NCBI GenBank assembly: GCA_947178095.1
Contig: CAMWWZ010000002.1
Span: forward strand, 17,966-81,965
Length of the DNA: 64,000 nt
From: an uncultured Treponema sp.
GTDB taxonomy: Bacteria > Spirochaetota > Spirochaetia > Treponematales > Treponemataceae
Reading direction: 5' to 3'
In this document: piece by piece, positions 28,126 to 37,524 of the stretch
Layout: every line of letters starts with the position of its first letter
Numbering within the stretch: the first letter of the stretch is position 1
Notes under the pieces: generated by a model
What the model saw: the letters and a program-made list of their open reading frames with translations, nothing else
Database searches by the model: none
What the model was told of the DNA's origin: nothing
Position numbers and translations under genes: made by a program

Positions 28126-28524
28126 ATGAGTGTTTCAGATCCCGTAGCAGATATGCTTACAAAAATCCGCAATGCGACGAGGGCCCGCCACGAGAAAGTG
28201 GATATTCCCGCGTCAAAATTGAAGTTGGAAATTGTAAAAATCCTGAAAACTGAAGGCTACATCAAAAACTTCAAGAAAGTTCAGGAAGAAGGAAAGAATA
28301 TCATCCGCATTTTCCTCAAATATGACGATATGAATAATCCTGTGATTCACGGCTTGGAAAAAATCTCCACGCCTGGTCGCCGAATTTATTCAGGTTATAA
28401 GGATCTGCCCCGCGTCCACAATGGATACGGTTCAGTGATTGTTTCGACGTCATCCGGAGTGACCACTGGCAAAAAAGCCACGGAAAAAATGGTTGGCGGC
28501 GAATTGGTCTGCAAAGTTTGGTAA
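28126..28524 (+). CDS. rpsH: 30S ribosomal protein S8
   Basis: 132 aa. [29 protein letters not shown] and the C-terminal [22 protein letters not shown] are diagnostic. S8 binds helix 21 of 16S rRNA and, in E. coli, represses the spc operon at rplE. SD TAGGAG is present. Confidence 0.97.
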   Translation: MSVSDPVADMLTKIRNATRARHEKVDIPASKLKLEIVKILKTEGYIKNFKKVQEEGKNIIRIFLKYDDMNNPVIHGLEKISTPGRRIYSGYKDLPRVHNGYGSVIVSTSSGVTTGKKATEKMVGGELVCKVW

Positions 28525-28536
28525 CGGGAGGTAAAA

Positions 28537-29076
28537 ATGTCTAAAGTTGGAAAGCTTCCCGTGGCCGTTCCTGCGGGCGTAAACGTAACAATCAACGGAA
28601 ACGAAATCAGCGTGAAAGGTCCAAAAGGCGAATTGAGCCAAACTTTCAGCCCGAATGTCGAAGTGGCTTTTGAAAACGGCGAAATCATCGTCAAGACGAA
28701 AAACACAAGCCGCCAGGCCAACGCCGATCACGGTTTGTACCGCGCCCTCATCAATAATATGGTGACTGGCGTTTCCGCAGGATTTTCAAAATCGCTCATC
28801 ATAACGGGCGTTGGTTATCGCGCGGAAGTCAAGGGCGAGGAACTTGTGATGAATCTTGGATATTCCACGGATTTTATCGCGATGATTCCCAAAGGGCTTT
28901 CAGTGGCCACCGACCCGAACGGACGTGTCACAGTGAGCGGAATCGACAAGCAGCAAGTTGGCGAATTCTGCGCGCAAATTCGGAAGTTGAGAAAACCCGA
29001 GCCGTATAAAGGCAAGGGCATTCGCTACGAAACAGAAATCATCAGACGCAAAGTCGGAAAGACTGGCGTTAAATAA
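28537..29076 (+). CDS. rplF: 50S ribosomal protein L6
   Basis: 179 aa with two similar alpha/beta domains. MSKVGKLPVAVPAGVNVTI, VKGPKGELSQTF and the C-terminal signature PEPYKGKGIRYETEIIRRK are present. It lies near the sarcin-ricin loop and factor-binding site. Confidence 0.97.
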   Translation: MSKVGKLPVAVPAGVNVTINGNEISVKGPKGELSQTFSPNVEVAFENGEIIVKTKNTSRQANADHGLYRALINNMVTGVSAGFSKSLIITGVGYRAEVKGEELVMNLGYSTDFIAMIPKGLSVATDPNGRVTVSGIDKQQVGEFCAQIRKLRKPEPYKGKGIRYETEIIRRKVGKTGVK

Positions 29077-29088
29077 GGTGGGGCGATT

Positions 29089-29451
29089 ATGTTTAAGAAA
29101 CTTAACGACAAACAAAGAAAACGCCTTCACAGAAAGGTTCACATTCGCAAGACTGTCTATGGCACGGCTGAACGCCCGCGCATGACGGTTTACCGCAGCA
29201 ACAAGAATCTTTATGTTCAGGTGGTTAATGACGACGAAGGAAAAACTCTTGCCGCCATTTCAACTATGGAAAAGGATTTTGCCTCCCTCAAGCCTACGGT
29301 GGCTGATGCGGCAAAACTTGGTGAAGCGATGGGCGCGCGCCTTAAAGAAAAGAATATTACTACGATAGTATTCGACCGCAACGGTTATCTTTATCATGGT
29401 GTTGTCAAGGCCCTTGCCGATGGCGCTCGCAAAGCGGGCATTCAGTTCTAG
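29089..29451 (+). CDS. rplR: 50S ribosomal protein L18
   Basis: 120 aa, 5S rRNA-binding protein. [39 protein letters not shown] and the C-terminal [22 protein letters not shown] are typical. Confidence 0.96.
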   Translation: MFKKLNDKQRKRLHRKVHIRKTVYGTAERPRMTVYRSNKNLYVQVVNDDEGKTLAAISTMEKDFASLKPTVADAAKLGEAMGARLKEKNITTIVFDRNGYLYHGVVKALADGARKAGIQF

Positions 29452-29459
29452 GAGAAGCT

Positions 29460-29981
29460 ATGGAACGCCAGAAAAATTTTGACAAAGACAGAGAGCCAAG
29501 AGAAAAAGAGTTCGTCGAAAAGCTCGTCACTTTGAACAGGACCTCTAAAACTGTAAAAGGCGGTCGCCGAATGTCTTTTGCCGCGCTCAGCGTGGTGGGC
29601 GACAAAAAAGGTCGCGTCGGCTATGGTTTTGGCAAGGCGAACGATGTTACGGAAGCCATCAAAAAAAGCATCGACAAGGCGAAGAAAAGCCTTGTGAAGA
29701 TGCCGATCAAAAATGGCACGATTCCGCACGACATCATCGGAAAATTCAAGAGTTCCGAAGTTTTGCTCAAGCCGGCTCGTGCTGGTACTGGAATCATCGC
29801 GGGCGGACCTGTTCGCGCGATTATGGATGCGGCCGGTGCTACGGACATAATTTCAAAGTCGCTCGGCTCAAGTGCCTCGGTGAATGTTGTGCGCGCGACG
29901 TTTGATGCGATCGAGCATTTGCTTGACGCCAGCGTTGTCGCCAAAAACAGAGGCAAGTCTCTGAACGAGATGTGGGGGTAA
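29460..29981 (+). CDS. rpsE: 30S ribosomal protein S5
   Basis: 173 aa. The double-stranded RNA-binding N-terminal fold ([23 protein letters not shown]) is followed by [17 protein letters not shown] and the C-terminal domain ([16 protein letters not shown]). It acts in decoding fidelity and mRNA helicase activity with S3 and S4. Confidence 0.97.
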   Translation: MERQKNFDKDREPREKEFVEKLVTLNRTSKTVKGGRRMSFAALSVVGDKKGRVGYGFGKANDVTEAIKKSIDKAKKSLVKMPIKNGTIPHDIIGKFKSSEVLLKPARAGTGIIAGGPVRAIMDAAGATDIISKSLGSSASVNVVRATFDAIEHLLDASVVAKNRGKSLNEMWG

Positions 29982-29984
29982 TCG

Positions 29985-30167
29985 ATGGCAAAACTCAAGA
30001 TTACACTTGTAAGAAGCACAATCGGACAAAAGCCCGCAAAACGCGCCACCGTGCGAAGTTTGGGCTTGCGAAGAATCAGTTCTTCTGTCGTGCAGGAGGA
30101 CAATCCTTCTGTTCGCGGAATGGTTGCGTCTGTGGCGCATCTTGTAAAAGTTGAGGAGATTCAGTAA
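29985..30167 (+). CDS. rpmD: 50S ribosomal protein L30
   Basis: 60 aa: KLKITLVRSTIGQKPAKRATVRSLGLRR is the family signature. The stop overlaps the rplO start (TAATG). L30 is absent in some bacteria but retained here. Confidence 0.96.
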   Translation: MAKLKITLVRSTIGQKPAKRATVRSLGLRRISSSVVQEDNPSVRGMVASVAHLVKVEEIQ

Positions 30168-30655
30168 TGGCAGAAGAATACAATCCAATTTTGCACGCGC
30201 CCCGCGGAGCAAACAAAAAGCCAAAGCGCGTTGGACGCGGTTCGTCTTCAGGACTGGGAACGACGGCTGGACGCGGAAACAAAGGGCAGCAGTCGCGCTC
30301 GGGAAAAAGATTGCCGTATGTAGGATTTGAAGGCGGCCAGATGCCGCTTTTCCGCCGCATCGCGCAAAGAGGTTTTTCGAACTATCCGTTTAAGGAAGAA
30401 TTCGCCATCGTGAATCTTTCCGACATCGAAAAGAAATTCGCGGACGGTGAAACTGTTGACAAAAAGAGCCTCAAGGAAAAGGGCTTGGCGAAATCAAAAT
30501 CGCTTCCCATCAAAATTCTCGGCAATGGCGAAATCACCAAAAAAGTGACCGTTGTTGCGGACAAAATTTCTGAGTCGGCGAAAGCGAAAATCGAAAAGTC
30601 CGGCGGCTCTGTAACTTTGGTCGAAAAAACCAAAAAAGCGCAGAAAAAAGACTAA
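30167..30655 (+). CDS. rplO: 50S ribosomal protein L15
   Basis: 162 aa. Glycine- and arginine-rich N-terminus (GRGSSSGLGTTAGRGNKGQ), then FEGGQMPLFRRIAQRGF and the C-terminal domain (LPIKILGNGEITKKVTV). It ends in a lysine-rich tail. Translation is coupled to rpmD, and secY follows after 10 bp. Confidence 0.96.
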   Translation: MAEEYNPILHAPRGANKKPKRVGRGSSSGLGTTAGRGNKGQQSRSGKRLPYVGFEGGQMPLFRRIAQRGFSNYPFKEEFAIVNLSDIEKKFADGETVDKKSLKEKGLAKSKSLPIKILGNGEITKKVTVVADKISESAKAKIEKSGGSVTLVEKTKKAQKKD

Positions 30656-30665
30656 GGCGGACTAA

Positions 30666-31991
30666 ATGAGTACAATCGGCAACATTTTCAAAGTTGGAGA
30701 ACTCCGCAGCCGCATTTTGTTCACTTTCGCTGTGCTGGCACTCTACAGGCTTGGATGCGTTCTTACAATTCCAGGCGTGGATGCCGTCGCGTTGTTTGAA
30801 TATTTCAACACGCTTTCGCAGCAGAATAACAACGCCTTCGCAAGTTATATGGACTTTTTCGTTGGCGGCGCGTTCTCGAATTTTTCCGTGTTCATGCTCG
30901 GAGTGATGCCTTACATTTCCACGCAAATCATCATGCAGCTCGTCCTCATCATTTTTCCTTCATTAAAAAGGATGGTGATGGAAGAGGGCGGCCAGCAGAA
31001 AATGCAAATGTGGACAAGGGTGGGCACGATTTTCGTGTGCATCATTCAGTCGTTCGCCGTGACGTTCTACGCCAAAAACATCGGCGTGATTTCGCTCAAC
31101 AATGAAATCGCGTTCAAAGCCTTGGCGATTCTTACGGTTACGACTGGCTCGATGATAACAGTTTGGCTTGGCGACCAAATTACCGCGCGAGGAATCGGAA
31201 ACGGAATTTCGATTATGATCTTTGCGGGAATTGTGGCGCGAATGCCAAGCGCGGTGGTCGAACTTGCCGAAAGCGTTCGTGCCGGCGAATTGAACATCGT
31301 ATTCGTCATTGTGGCGTTGCTCCTTTTTGTGGGAATCGTTGCCGTTGTCGTCTACGAAGAATCCGGCGAACGAAAAATTCCTGTCCATTATGCGAAGCGC
31401 GTTGTGGGCAGAAAAATGTACGGCGGACAGAACACCTACATTCCCTTTAAAGTGAATCCGTCGAACGTGATTCCTTTGATTTTTGCATCATCGTTTTTGA
31501 CACTTCCCTTGCAGCTCATTTCTTCCGTGGCGAGCAACTCCGGCGCTGCACGATGGGTTCAAAAATTGGCTGTGTTTTTGAATCCGATGGGAATTTGGTA
31601 CAATATTTTGTTGGTTGTCCTTATAATTTTCTTTGCATACTTCTACACTCAGGTAACACTGAACCCCACGGAAATCGCAAAGCAAATTCGCGAAAATGGC
31701 GGCTCCATTCCCGGCGTAAGGACGGACAAGACCGAAGAATATCTGCAAAGGATATTGAATCGGCTTGTATTGCCAGGCTCGTTGTTCTTGGCGGCAATCG
31801 CTGTGTTGCCGACACTCATCCAAAAGATCTTCGGTTTCCCGCAGTCGGTGGCAATGCTGATGGGCGGAACTTCGCTGATAATTATGGTTGGCGTTGACCT
31901 TGACACGATGAGCCAAATCGAAGCCCTTTTGAGGATGCACAAGCAGGACGGACTTATGAAAAAGGGCAGGATTCGTTCCAGAAATCTTTAG
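30666..31991 (+). CDS. secY: preprotein translocase subunit SecY
   Basis: 441-aa channel protein of the Sec translocase with ten membrane segments. [11 protein letters not shown] and an F-rich TM2 plug region are followed by [27 protein letters not shown], the SecA-binding loop [24 protein letters not shown] and [12 protein letters not shown]. Normal length. Its place at the end of the spc part of the operon is universal. An 85-bp gap with a possible promoter follows before rpmJ. Confidence 0.97.
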   Translation: MSTIGNIFKVGELRSRILFTFAVLALYRLGCVLTIPGVDAVALFEYFNTLSQQNNNAFASYMDFFVGGAFSNFSVFMLGVMPYISTQIIMQLVLIIFPSLKRMVMEEGGQQKMQMWTRVGTIFVCIIQSFAVTFYAKNIGVISLNNEIAFKALAILTVTTGSMITVWLGDQITARGIGNGISIMIFAGIVARMPSAVVELAESVRAGELNIVFVIVALLLFVGIVAVVVYEESGERKIPVHYAKRVVGRKMYGGQNTYIPFKVNPSNVIPLIFASSFLTLPLQLISSVASNSGAARWVQKLAVFLNPMGIWYNILLVVLIIFFAYFYTQVTLNPTEIAKQIRENGGSIPGVRTDKTEEYLQRILNRLVLPGSLFLAAIAVLPTLIQKIFGFPQSVAMLMGGTSLIIMVGVDLDTMSQIEALLRMHKQDGLMKKGRIRSRNL

Positions 31992-32033
31992 AAATTTGGT
32001 GCGAAGGTCTAGACTAAAATTGGACAAATGTGG

Positions 32034-32039
32034 TATAAT
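32034..32039 (+). promoter_or_regulatory. possible internal promoter before rpmJ (-10 only)
   Basis: GTGGTATAAT in the 85-bp secY-rpmJ gap is a full -10 consensus with a nearby TG. No good -35 is seen at 17 bp. It could supply rpmJ-rpsM-rpsK-rpsD-rpoA-rplQ independently. Confidence 0.35.
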
Positions 32040-32076
32040 ACGGCTTCGATTTATACCGCATCACAGGGGGACTTTT

Positions 32077-32190
32077 ATGAAAGTACGAACCAGCGTAAAG
32101 CCTATCTGCGACAAGTGCAAGGTCATTAAGCGCAACGGCATTGTCCGCATCATTTGCGTGAATCCAAAGCACAAGCAGAAGCAAGGTTAA
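32077..32190 (+). CDS. rpmJ: 50S ribosomal protein L36
   Basis: 37 aa: [21 protein letters not shown] with further Cys and His residues ([13 protein letters not shown]), the zinc-binding C+ form. SD AGGGGG lies nine bases upstream. The track start at 31996 is in the intergenic gap. Confidence 0.96.
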   Translation: MKVRTSVKPICDKCKVIKRNGIVRIICVNPKHKQKQG

Positions 32191-32203
32191 TAAGGAGTAA
32201 TAG

Positions 32204-32572
32204 ATGGCTCGAATTGCGGGAGTTGACATCCCTAACAAACATGTTAATATCGCTTTGACGTATATTTACGGAATAGGACGTTCTTCGGCGATGAAAATTT
32301 GCAAGGAAGCGAATGTTAATCCGGACACTCCGATTAATGATTTGCCTTCCGAAGAGCTCAACCGCCTTCGCGAAATCATCGACAAAGAATACAAGGTGGA
32401 AGGTCGTCTCCGTTCGGAAATCGGCTTGAACATCAAGCGTCTTATCGACATCGGCAGTTACCGAGGCCTGCGCCACCGCAAAGGACTTCCAGTTCGCGGT
32501 CAGCGTACTCGCACGAATTCCAGAACTCGCAAAGGCAAGAAGAAGACCGTTGCGAACAAGAAGAAAGCATAA
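32204..32572 (+). CDS. rpsM: 30S ribosomal protein S13
   Basis: 122 aa. [25 protein letters not shown], the Lys/Arg-rich C-terminus and [25 protein letters not shown] are diagnostic. It contacts P-site tRNA and bridges to L5. Confidence 0.97.
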   Translation: MARIAGVDIPNKHVNIALTYIYGIGRSSAMKICKEANVNPDTPINDLPSEELNRLREIIDKEYKVEGRLRSEIGLNIKRLIDIGSYRGLRHRKGLPVRGQRTRTNSRTRKGKKKTVANKKKA

Positions 32573-32588
32573 GGCGGAGGTAATCTAA

Positions 32589-32975
32589 GTGGCTACGGTA
32601 AAGAAAACGAAAAAAAAGGAAAAGAAGAGCGTATACGAAGGAAACGTGTACATTCAGGCTTCTTTCAACAATACTATTGTTACTGTTACGGATTTGAACG
32701 GCAATGCGCTTTCTTGGGCTTCGAGCGGCGGCTTGGGCTTTAGAGGCGCGAAAAAATCGACTCCTTTCGCGGCGCAGACAGTCGCGGAAAGCGCGGTTCA
32801 AAAAGCCGTTTCCTATGGCTTGCGCGAAGTTCACGTTTTTGTGAAAGGCCCTGGAATGGGACGCGAAAACGCTGTTCGCGCGATCGGCAACGCAGGACTT
32901 AAAGTCAAGTCGATTTCCGACGTAACTCCGATTCCGCACAACGGATGTCGCCCGCGCAAAACGCGCCGTATGTAA
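32589..32975 (+). CDS. rpsK: 30S ribosomal protein S11
   Basis: 128 aa, GTG start with GGAGGT eight bases upstream. [35 protein letters not shown] and the C-terminal [18 protein letters not shown] are typical. It lies on the platform near the mRNA exit. Confidence 0.97.
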   Translation: MATVKKTKKKEKKSVYEGNVYIQASFNNTIVTVTDLNGNALSWASSGGLGFRGAKKSTPFAAQTVAESAVQKAVSYGLREVHVFVKGPGMGRENAVRAIGNAGLKVKSISDVTPIPHNGCRPRKTRRM

Positions 32976-32988
32976 CAAGGAGATATAA

Positions 32989-33582
32989 ATGGCAAAAACA
33001 CAAGAGCCTTTGTTAAAAAGATGTCGCGCCTTGGGCATAAACCCGCTTGTAATGGGATATGGCAAGGTGAGCAAGCGAACGAAAAAGGAAACTCGCAAAA
33101 AACGTTCCGAATATTCTCTGCAATTGATGGAAAAGCAAAAGCTCCGCTTCATCTATGGAGTGCTTGAGCGTCAATTCAGGCTTTATTACGAAAAGGCGGC
33201 GCGAAAATCCGGCGTTACCGGCGAAGTCCTTTTGCAGATGTTGGAATTGCGGTTGGACAATGTTGTGTTCCGCTTGGGATTGGCGAAAACCCGCGACGAA
33301 GCCAAGCAGTTGGTGAGCCACGGACACGTCACTGTGAACGGGAAGAAAGTGAGCATTTCGTCTTATGAAGTCAAAGTGGGCGATGTGGTTGCTTTCTGTG
33401 AAAAGAGCAAGACTTCTTCTTCCATAAAGAAATTGGTGGCAAGAATTGAGGAGCGCAAAGTTCCGGTTTGGCTCGAGTGCGACAAGGACAATTTTTCGGG
33501 TAAGGTTATCGCGTTGCCTGCAAGAAGCGACATCGACTTCGATGTTAAAGAGCAGCTCGTGGTTGAATACTATTCTAAATAA
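32989..33582 (+). CDS. rpsD: 30S ribosomal protein S4
   Basis: 197 aa with an S4 RNA-binding domain (LELRLDNVVFRLGLAKTRDEAKQLVSHGHVTVNGKKV). The N-terminus has no zinc cysteines (C- form). It starts 30S assembly and, in other bacteria, represses the alpha operon. SD AAGGAG. Confidence 0.97.
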   Translation: MAKTQEPLLKRCRALGINPLVMGYGKVSKRTKKETRKKRSEYSLQLMEKQKLRFIYGVLERQFRLYYEKAARKSGVTGEVLLQMLELRLDNVVFRLGLAKTRDEAKQLVSHGHVTVNGKKVSISSYEVKVGDVVAFCEKSKTSSSIKKLVARIEERKVPVWLECDKDNFSGKVIALPARSDIDFDVKEQLVVEYYSK

Positions 33583-33595
33583 TTAAGGAGTTCAA

Positions 33596-34654
33596 ATGGC
33601 TCGTAAAAATTTGCTTAAGGGCTTTCAGCGACCCAAAAGTATAACATTTGAGCATCTGGATACGGAGAGTACTGACCACGGAGAATTCTCGGCCGCTCCT
33701 TTTGAGCCGGGATTCGGCACGACGGTGGGAAACACATTGCGCCGCGTGCTGCTTTCTTCGATTCAGGGCTACGCCGTAACGTCCGTTCGCATTACTTCTT
33801 ATGATGCAAATGATGTGCCACATGTGATTTCCAGTGAGTTTGAGGCGATACCGAATGTATCCGAAGACACATTGGAAATTCTGAATACTCTGAAAATGCT
33901 GCGGCTGAAACTTGAGGGCGACCTTGAGCAGGATACCATTTTCTATGAATTCAGGGGTCCTGGAAAGGTTACCAGCAATGATCTCGCGAAAGCGGGACAG
34001 CTTGAAGTGATGTCTCGAAACGTGCTTTTGTTCACGATGATGGAAGGCGCGAAGCTTGATGTCGAAATTCAAGTGGATTTGGGACGCGGCTATGTTCCTG
34101 CGGAAACGAACGGCAATTATATCGAAGTTGTCGGCACGATTCCAATGGACGCGATTTTCAGTCCTGTAAAAAAGGTGAAGTATTCCATCGAGCCATACCG
34201 CGTTGGTCAAAGAAATGACTACGACAAACTATTTTTGGAAATTTGGACGGACGGCTCGATTACGCCGGCGGACGCTTTGGCCGAGGCCGCGAAAATCGCC
34301 AAAGAGCATTTCAGCGTGTTCATCAACTTTGATGACAGCGGCTCTTCTATGGACGATGATTTCAACGAGGACAACGAGCAAGTTCGCGCCTTGTTGAACA
34401 CTCCGGTCGAAGAATTGGAATTGTCCGTGCGTTCTTCAAACTGTTTGAAAAACGCGAACATCCGCACAATCGGAGAATTGACAAGAAAAACGGAAGACGA
34501 CATTGCCAAGACTCGGAATTTTGGCAAAAAGAGCCTTACGGAAATCAAGGAAAAGCTCCATGAGTGGAACCTTTCTTTGGGTATGACGGACTACAGTTAT
34601 CTTAGGGATACTGTTAATTTAACAAAGAAAAAGGAAGAATCAGATGAATCATAA
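33596..34654 (+). CDS. rpoA: RNA polymerase alpha subunit
   Basis: 352 aa. The N-terminal dimerisation domain has [26 protein letters not shown] and the C-terminal domain has the helix-hairpin-helix segment [25 protein letters not shown], which binds UP elements and activators. An acidic linker ([14 protein letters not shown]) separates them. It is slightly longer than the E. coli protein (329). Its end overlaps rplQ by 11 bp. Confidence 0.98.
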   Translation: MARKNLLKGFQRPKSITFEHLDTESTDHGEFSAAPFEPGFGTTVGNTLRRVLLSSIQGYAVTSVRITSYDANDVPHVISSEFEAIPNVSEDTLEILNTLKMLRLKLEGDLEQDTIFYEFRGPGKVTSNDLAKAGQLEVMSRNVLLFTMMEGAKLDVEIQVDLGRGYVPAETNGNYIEVVGTIPMDAIFSPVKKVKYSIEPYRVGQRNDYDKLFLEIWTDGSITPADALAEAAKIAKEHFSVFINFDDSGSSMDDDFNEDNEQVRALLNTPVEELELSVRSSNCLKNANIRTIGELTRKTEDDIAKTRNFGKKSLTEIKEKLHEWNLSLGMTDYSYLRDTVNLTKKKEESDES

Positions 34655-35072
34655 GTCGGGTTTTAACGCGCTTTCACGCACTCATTCGCATAGACGGGCG
34701 ATGTTGCGCAATATGGTAACATCTCTTTTTAGGTTTGAACGCATTACGACTACCAAAGCGAAGGCAAAGGCGGCACGAAGCAAGGCCGAAAAGCTTATCA
34801 CTCGCGCCAAAGTGGACAGCGTTCATAATCGCCGCCAAGTTGCGAGATACATCTCGGATGAAAGAGTTTTGAACAAACTTTTTACCGACATCGCTCCTCG
34901 CATGAAGGATCGTCCGGGCGGATACACTCGAATTCTCAAATTGGGATTCCGCCAAGGCGATGCGGCCGATGTCGCAATACTCGAGTTGGTGGATTTCAAA
35001 CTTGAGGATAAGGAAGAAAAGAAAGCCGCCAAAAAAGAAAAGGCTGACAAAAAAGAAAACGCCAAAAAATAG
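34644..35072 (+). CDS. rplQ: 50S ribosomal protein L17
   Basis: 142 aa. [27 protein letters not shown] and the segment [34 protein letters not shown] are typical. About 20 extra residues at the C-terminus form a Lys/Glu/Ala tail ([12 protein letters not shown]), so it is longer than the usual 115-127. Its start overlaps the end of rpoA. Confidence 0.96.
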   Translation: MNHKSGFNALSRTHSHRRAMLRNMVTSLFRFERITTTKAKAKAARSKAEKLITRAKVDSVHNRRQVARYISDERVLNKLFTDIAPRMKDRPGGYTRILKLGFRQGDAADVAILELVDFKLEDKEEKKAAKKEKADKKENAKK

Positions 35073-35089
35073 GCAGATGGAGGATTGAT

Positions 35090-35302
35090 ATGTCTAAATC
35101 GCACCGCGGAGTGGGATTGCGCAAAACGCCCAATCGTGGACGTGGCACATGCCCTGTGTGCAAGACCACCGGAGTAAAGGTTATATATGATTATGAGATG
35201 GACGGGCAGAAAGTGAAGATTTGCAAATTCTGCAAAGGCCATTTTAAGAACGAAGCCCGAAAAGCTCCAAAAGCGCAGGTGGCCGCCGAAGCCAGCGCAT
35301 AA
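35090..35302 (+). CDS. small zinc-ribbon protein after rplQ
   Basis: 70 aa, basic, with GGAGGA before the ATG. Two Cys pairs (CPVC and CKFC, about 25 residues apart) form a treble-clef or ribbon-like zinc site. The ends are Arg/Lys-rich (GVGLRKTPNRGRGTCP, KNEARKAPKAQ). The composition resembles a ribosomal or RNA-binding protein, but I do not recognise a named family. It is 17 bp from rplQ, so probably the last gene of the ribosomal operon, and livJ starts only 13 bp downstream. Confidence 0.82.
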   Translation: MSKSHRGVGLRKTPNRGRGTCPVCKTTGVKVIYDYEMDGQKVKICKFCKGHFKNEARKAPKAQVAAEASA

Positions 35303-35315
35303 TTTGGAGGATTTT

Positions 35316-36452
35316 ATGAAAAAAGTCACATTGACGGCTTTGGCACTTGCCGCCATTTTCTGCGTGTCGGGATGCTCGAAAAAGGATTCCGACAGCATAA
35401 AAATCGGAGGCGTGTTTCCGCTCACTGGCGGCGTTTCTGTTTACGGCGTGGAATGCAAAAACGGAATTGATTTGGCGATTGACGAAATCAACGCGGCTGG
35501 CGGAGTGGACGGAAAGCAAATCGTCCTCATCAGCGAAGATGACGAAGGCAATCCCGACAAAAGCGTGAACGCATTTCAAAAGCTTACCACCAAAGACGGC
35601 GTGAAAATGATTATCGGCTCGCTCACTTCGGGTTGCACCAAGGCTATGACGCAGCGCGCGCAGGCTATGAAAGTCTTGCAGATTGCGCCTGCCGCCACTG
35701 CTACGGACATCACCGATGCTGGCAACTATATTTTCCGCGCGTGTTTTATCGATCCTTTCCAGGGAACTGTGGGAGGAAAATTTTCGATAGAAACTTTGGG
35801 TGCGAAAAAGGCCGCGATTCTCTACGACATCGGCAACGACTATTCTGTGGGCTTGACGGAAAATTTCGAAAAGACATTCACAAGTATGGGCGGAGCGATT
35901 GTCGCGAAAGAATCTTATGCCACGAACGACAAGGATTTCAACGCGCAGCTCACGAAAATAAAGAATGCCGCTCCGGACGTGCTTTATTTGCCTGACTATT
36001 ACGGCACTGTCGCGCTCATTGCAAAACAGGCTCGCGCGCAAGGAATTATGATTCCGCTTGTAGGCGCGGACGGATGGGATGGACTTGTCGCGAATGCGGG
36101 TGATGAGGTTTTGAATGGATATTATTCGAACCACTACGCCGCCGACTCGGACAGTCCTGCCGTGCAAAGATTCGTTAAGGCTTTCCGCGACAGATATCGA
36201 AAAGACCCGAATTCGTTCGCGGCTTTGGGATACGATTCTGTCTATTTGCTTCGCGATTCAATTTTGAAAGCGGGAACGGACGAAGTGTCTGCGGTGCGCG
36301 ACGCGCTCGAAAAGATTGACGGCGACTATGTTACTGGAAGGCTTCGCTTCGATGAAAAACGCAATCCAATCAAGGCGGCGGTAATGCTGCAAATGATTCG
36401 CGATGCGGACGACAGTTTGAATGTGACATATAAGACCACCGTAAATCCGTAA
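35316..36452 (+). CDS. livJ: branched-chain amino acid ABC transporter, substrate-binding lipoprotein
   Basis: 378 aa. Lipoprotein signal (MKKVTLTALALAAIFCVSGC) followed by a type 1 periplasmic binding fold: IKIGGVFPLTGGVSVYGVE, GIDLAIDEINAAGG, IGSLTSGCTKAM, and LYLPDYYGTVALIAKQARAQG. It captures Leu/Ile/Val or a related ligand outside the membrane. The start at 35316 has GGAGG. A terminator separates it from the permease genes, which allows the binding protein to be made in excess. The specificity is inferred from family and operon. Confidence 0.92.
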   Translation: MKKVTLTALALAAIFCVSGCSKKDSDSIKIGGVFPLTGGVSVYGVECKNGIDLAIDEINAAGGVDGKQIVLISEDDEGNPDKSVNAFQKLTTKDGVKMIIGSLTSGCTKAMTQRAQAMKVLQIAPAATATDITDAGNYIFRACFIDPFQGTVGGKFSIETLGAKKAAILYDIGNDYSVGLTENFEKTFTSMGGAIVAKESYATNDKDFNAQLTKIKNAAPDVLYLPDYYGTVALIAKQARAQGIMIPLVGADGWDGLVANAGDEVLNGYYSNHYAADSDSPAVQRFVKAFRDRYRKDPNSFAALGYDSVYLLRDSILKAGTDEVSAVRDALEKIDGDYVTGRLRFDEKRNPIKAAVMLQMIRDADDSLNVTYKTTVNP

Positions 36453-36481
36453 TTTGGCAAAACAGATTGTCAATGAGAAAT

Positions 36482-36519
36482 GGCGCGGTGAAGCAAATGG
36501 CTTTGTCGCGCCTTTTTTT
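36482..36519 (+). terminator. terminator after the liv binding protein
   Basis: GGCGCG and CGCGCC form the stem, followed by seven T. It lies 30 bp after the stop and before livH. Partial read-through would set the ratio of binding protein to permease. Confidence 0.75.
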
Positions 36520-36609
36520 GTGGCGGAAATTTTGTGCGGATTGCGCATGGTTGTCGCCTGTTTAACGCTTTTTTACATTGGCTTTATTTCTTTTATTTGA
36601 GGGGGAAAT

Positions 36610-37509
36610 GTGAACGCAACCTCTTTGTTTTTTCAGCAATTCATAAACGGATTCTCTTTGGGCAGCATTTACGCTTTGATCGCGCTCGGCTACACGATGG
36701 TTTACGGAATCGTTACTTTGATAAATTTTGCGCACGGCGACATTATGATGATTGGCGCGTATGCCGGCTATTTCGTGCTTTGCGCTTTTGGCGCGAGCGT
36801 TCCGAGTTTTGCGCTGGCGTTTTTCGCGGCAATGCTTTTTTGCGGACTTTTGGGAATATTCATCGAACGCATGGCGTATCGTCCGCTTCGGAATGCGCCA
36901 AGACTTAATTCGCTGATTACTGCGATTGCCGTGGAATTGATTTTGCAGAATTTGATGCGCGTGCTTCCGTTCGCAGGACCTGATCCGCGCCAGTTCATCA
37001 CGCCGAATATGGGCGTAATTCAGTTCGGGCAATTTTCGATTGCGGGAATAAAATTTTTCGTCATTGTCGTGAGCATCGTTTTGATGGTGGCACTTCATAT
37101 TTTGGTGAATCACACGAAAACGGGAAAAGCGATGCGTTCAGTGAGTTTTGATCCCGTGGCTTCAAGTTTGATGGGAATCAACGTGAATCGCACGATCGCC
37201 GTGACTTTCGCGATTGGCTCGGTGCTTGCGGGCGCGGGCGGCGTTTTGTATGCGAGCGCGTATCCGCAGATTGATCCGATGATGGGCTACATGCCGGGAC
37301 TTAAGGCGTTCGTCGCGGCGGTGCTCGGCGGAATCGGCTCGATTCCCGGCGCGATGATTGGCGGAATAATTTTGGGCATTGCGGAAACAATGACGAAGGG
37401 CTACGGTCCGAGCCAATATGCGGACGCGATTTCGTTCGGCATTTTGATTTTGATTTTGCTTGTGCGCCCGACGGGACTTTTGGGAAAAAAGCGGGTCATA
37501 AAAGTTTGA
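36610..37509 (+). CDS. livH: branched-chain amino acid ABC transporter permease LivH
   Basis: 299-aa inner-membrane permease with about eight membrane segments: GSIYALIALGYTMVYGIVTLINFAHGDIMMIGAY near the N-terminus and GIGSIPGAMIGGIILGIAE near the end, which carries the coupling loop. GTG start directly after GAGGGGGAAAT; an in-frame ATG is not available. Confidence 0.95.
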   Translation: MNATSLFFQQFINGFSLGSIYALIALGYTMVYGIVTLINFAHGDIMMIGAYAGYFVLCAFGASVPSFALAFFAAMLFCGLLGIFIERMAYRPLRNAPRLNSLITAIAVELILQNLMRVLPFAGPDPRQFITPNMGVIQFGQFSIAGIKFFVIVVSIVLMVALHILVNHTKTGKAMRSVSFDPVASSLMGINVNRTIAVTFAIGSVLAGAGGVLYASAYPQIDPMMGYMPGLKAFVAAVLGGIGSIPGAMIGGIILGIAETMTKGYGPSQYADAISFGILILILLVRPTGLLGKKRVIKV

Positions 37510-37524
37510 CATTGGGGATTTTAT

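Noticed and set aside
32204-32572. Prophage or transposase genes anywhere in the window
   Set aside because: I looked for DDE, serine and tyrosine recombinase motifs and phage structural genes in the ORF list and found none; repeats here are all non-coding.
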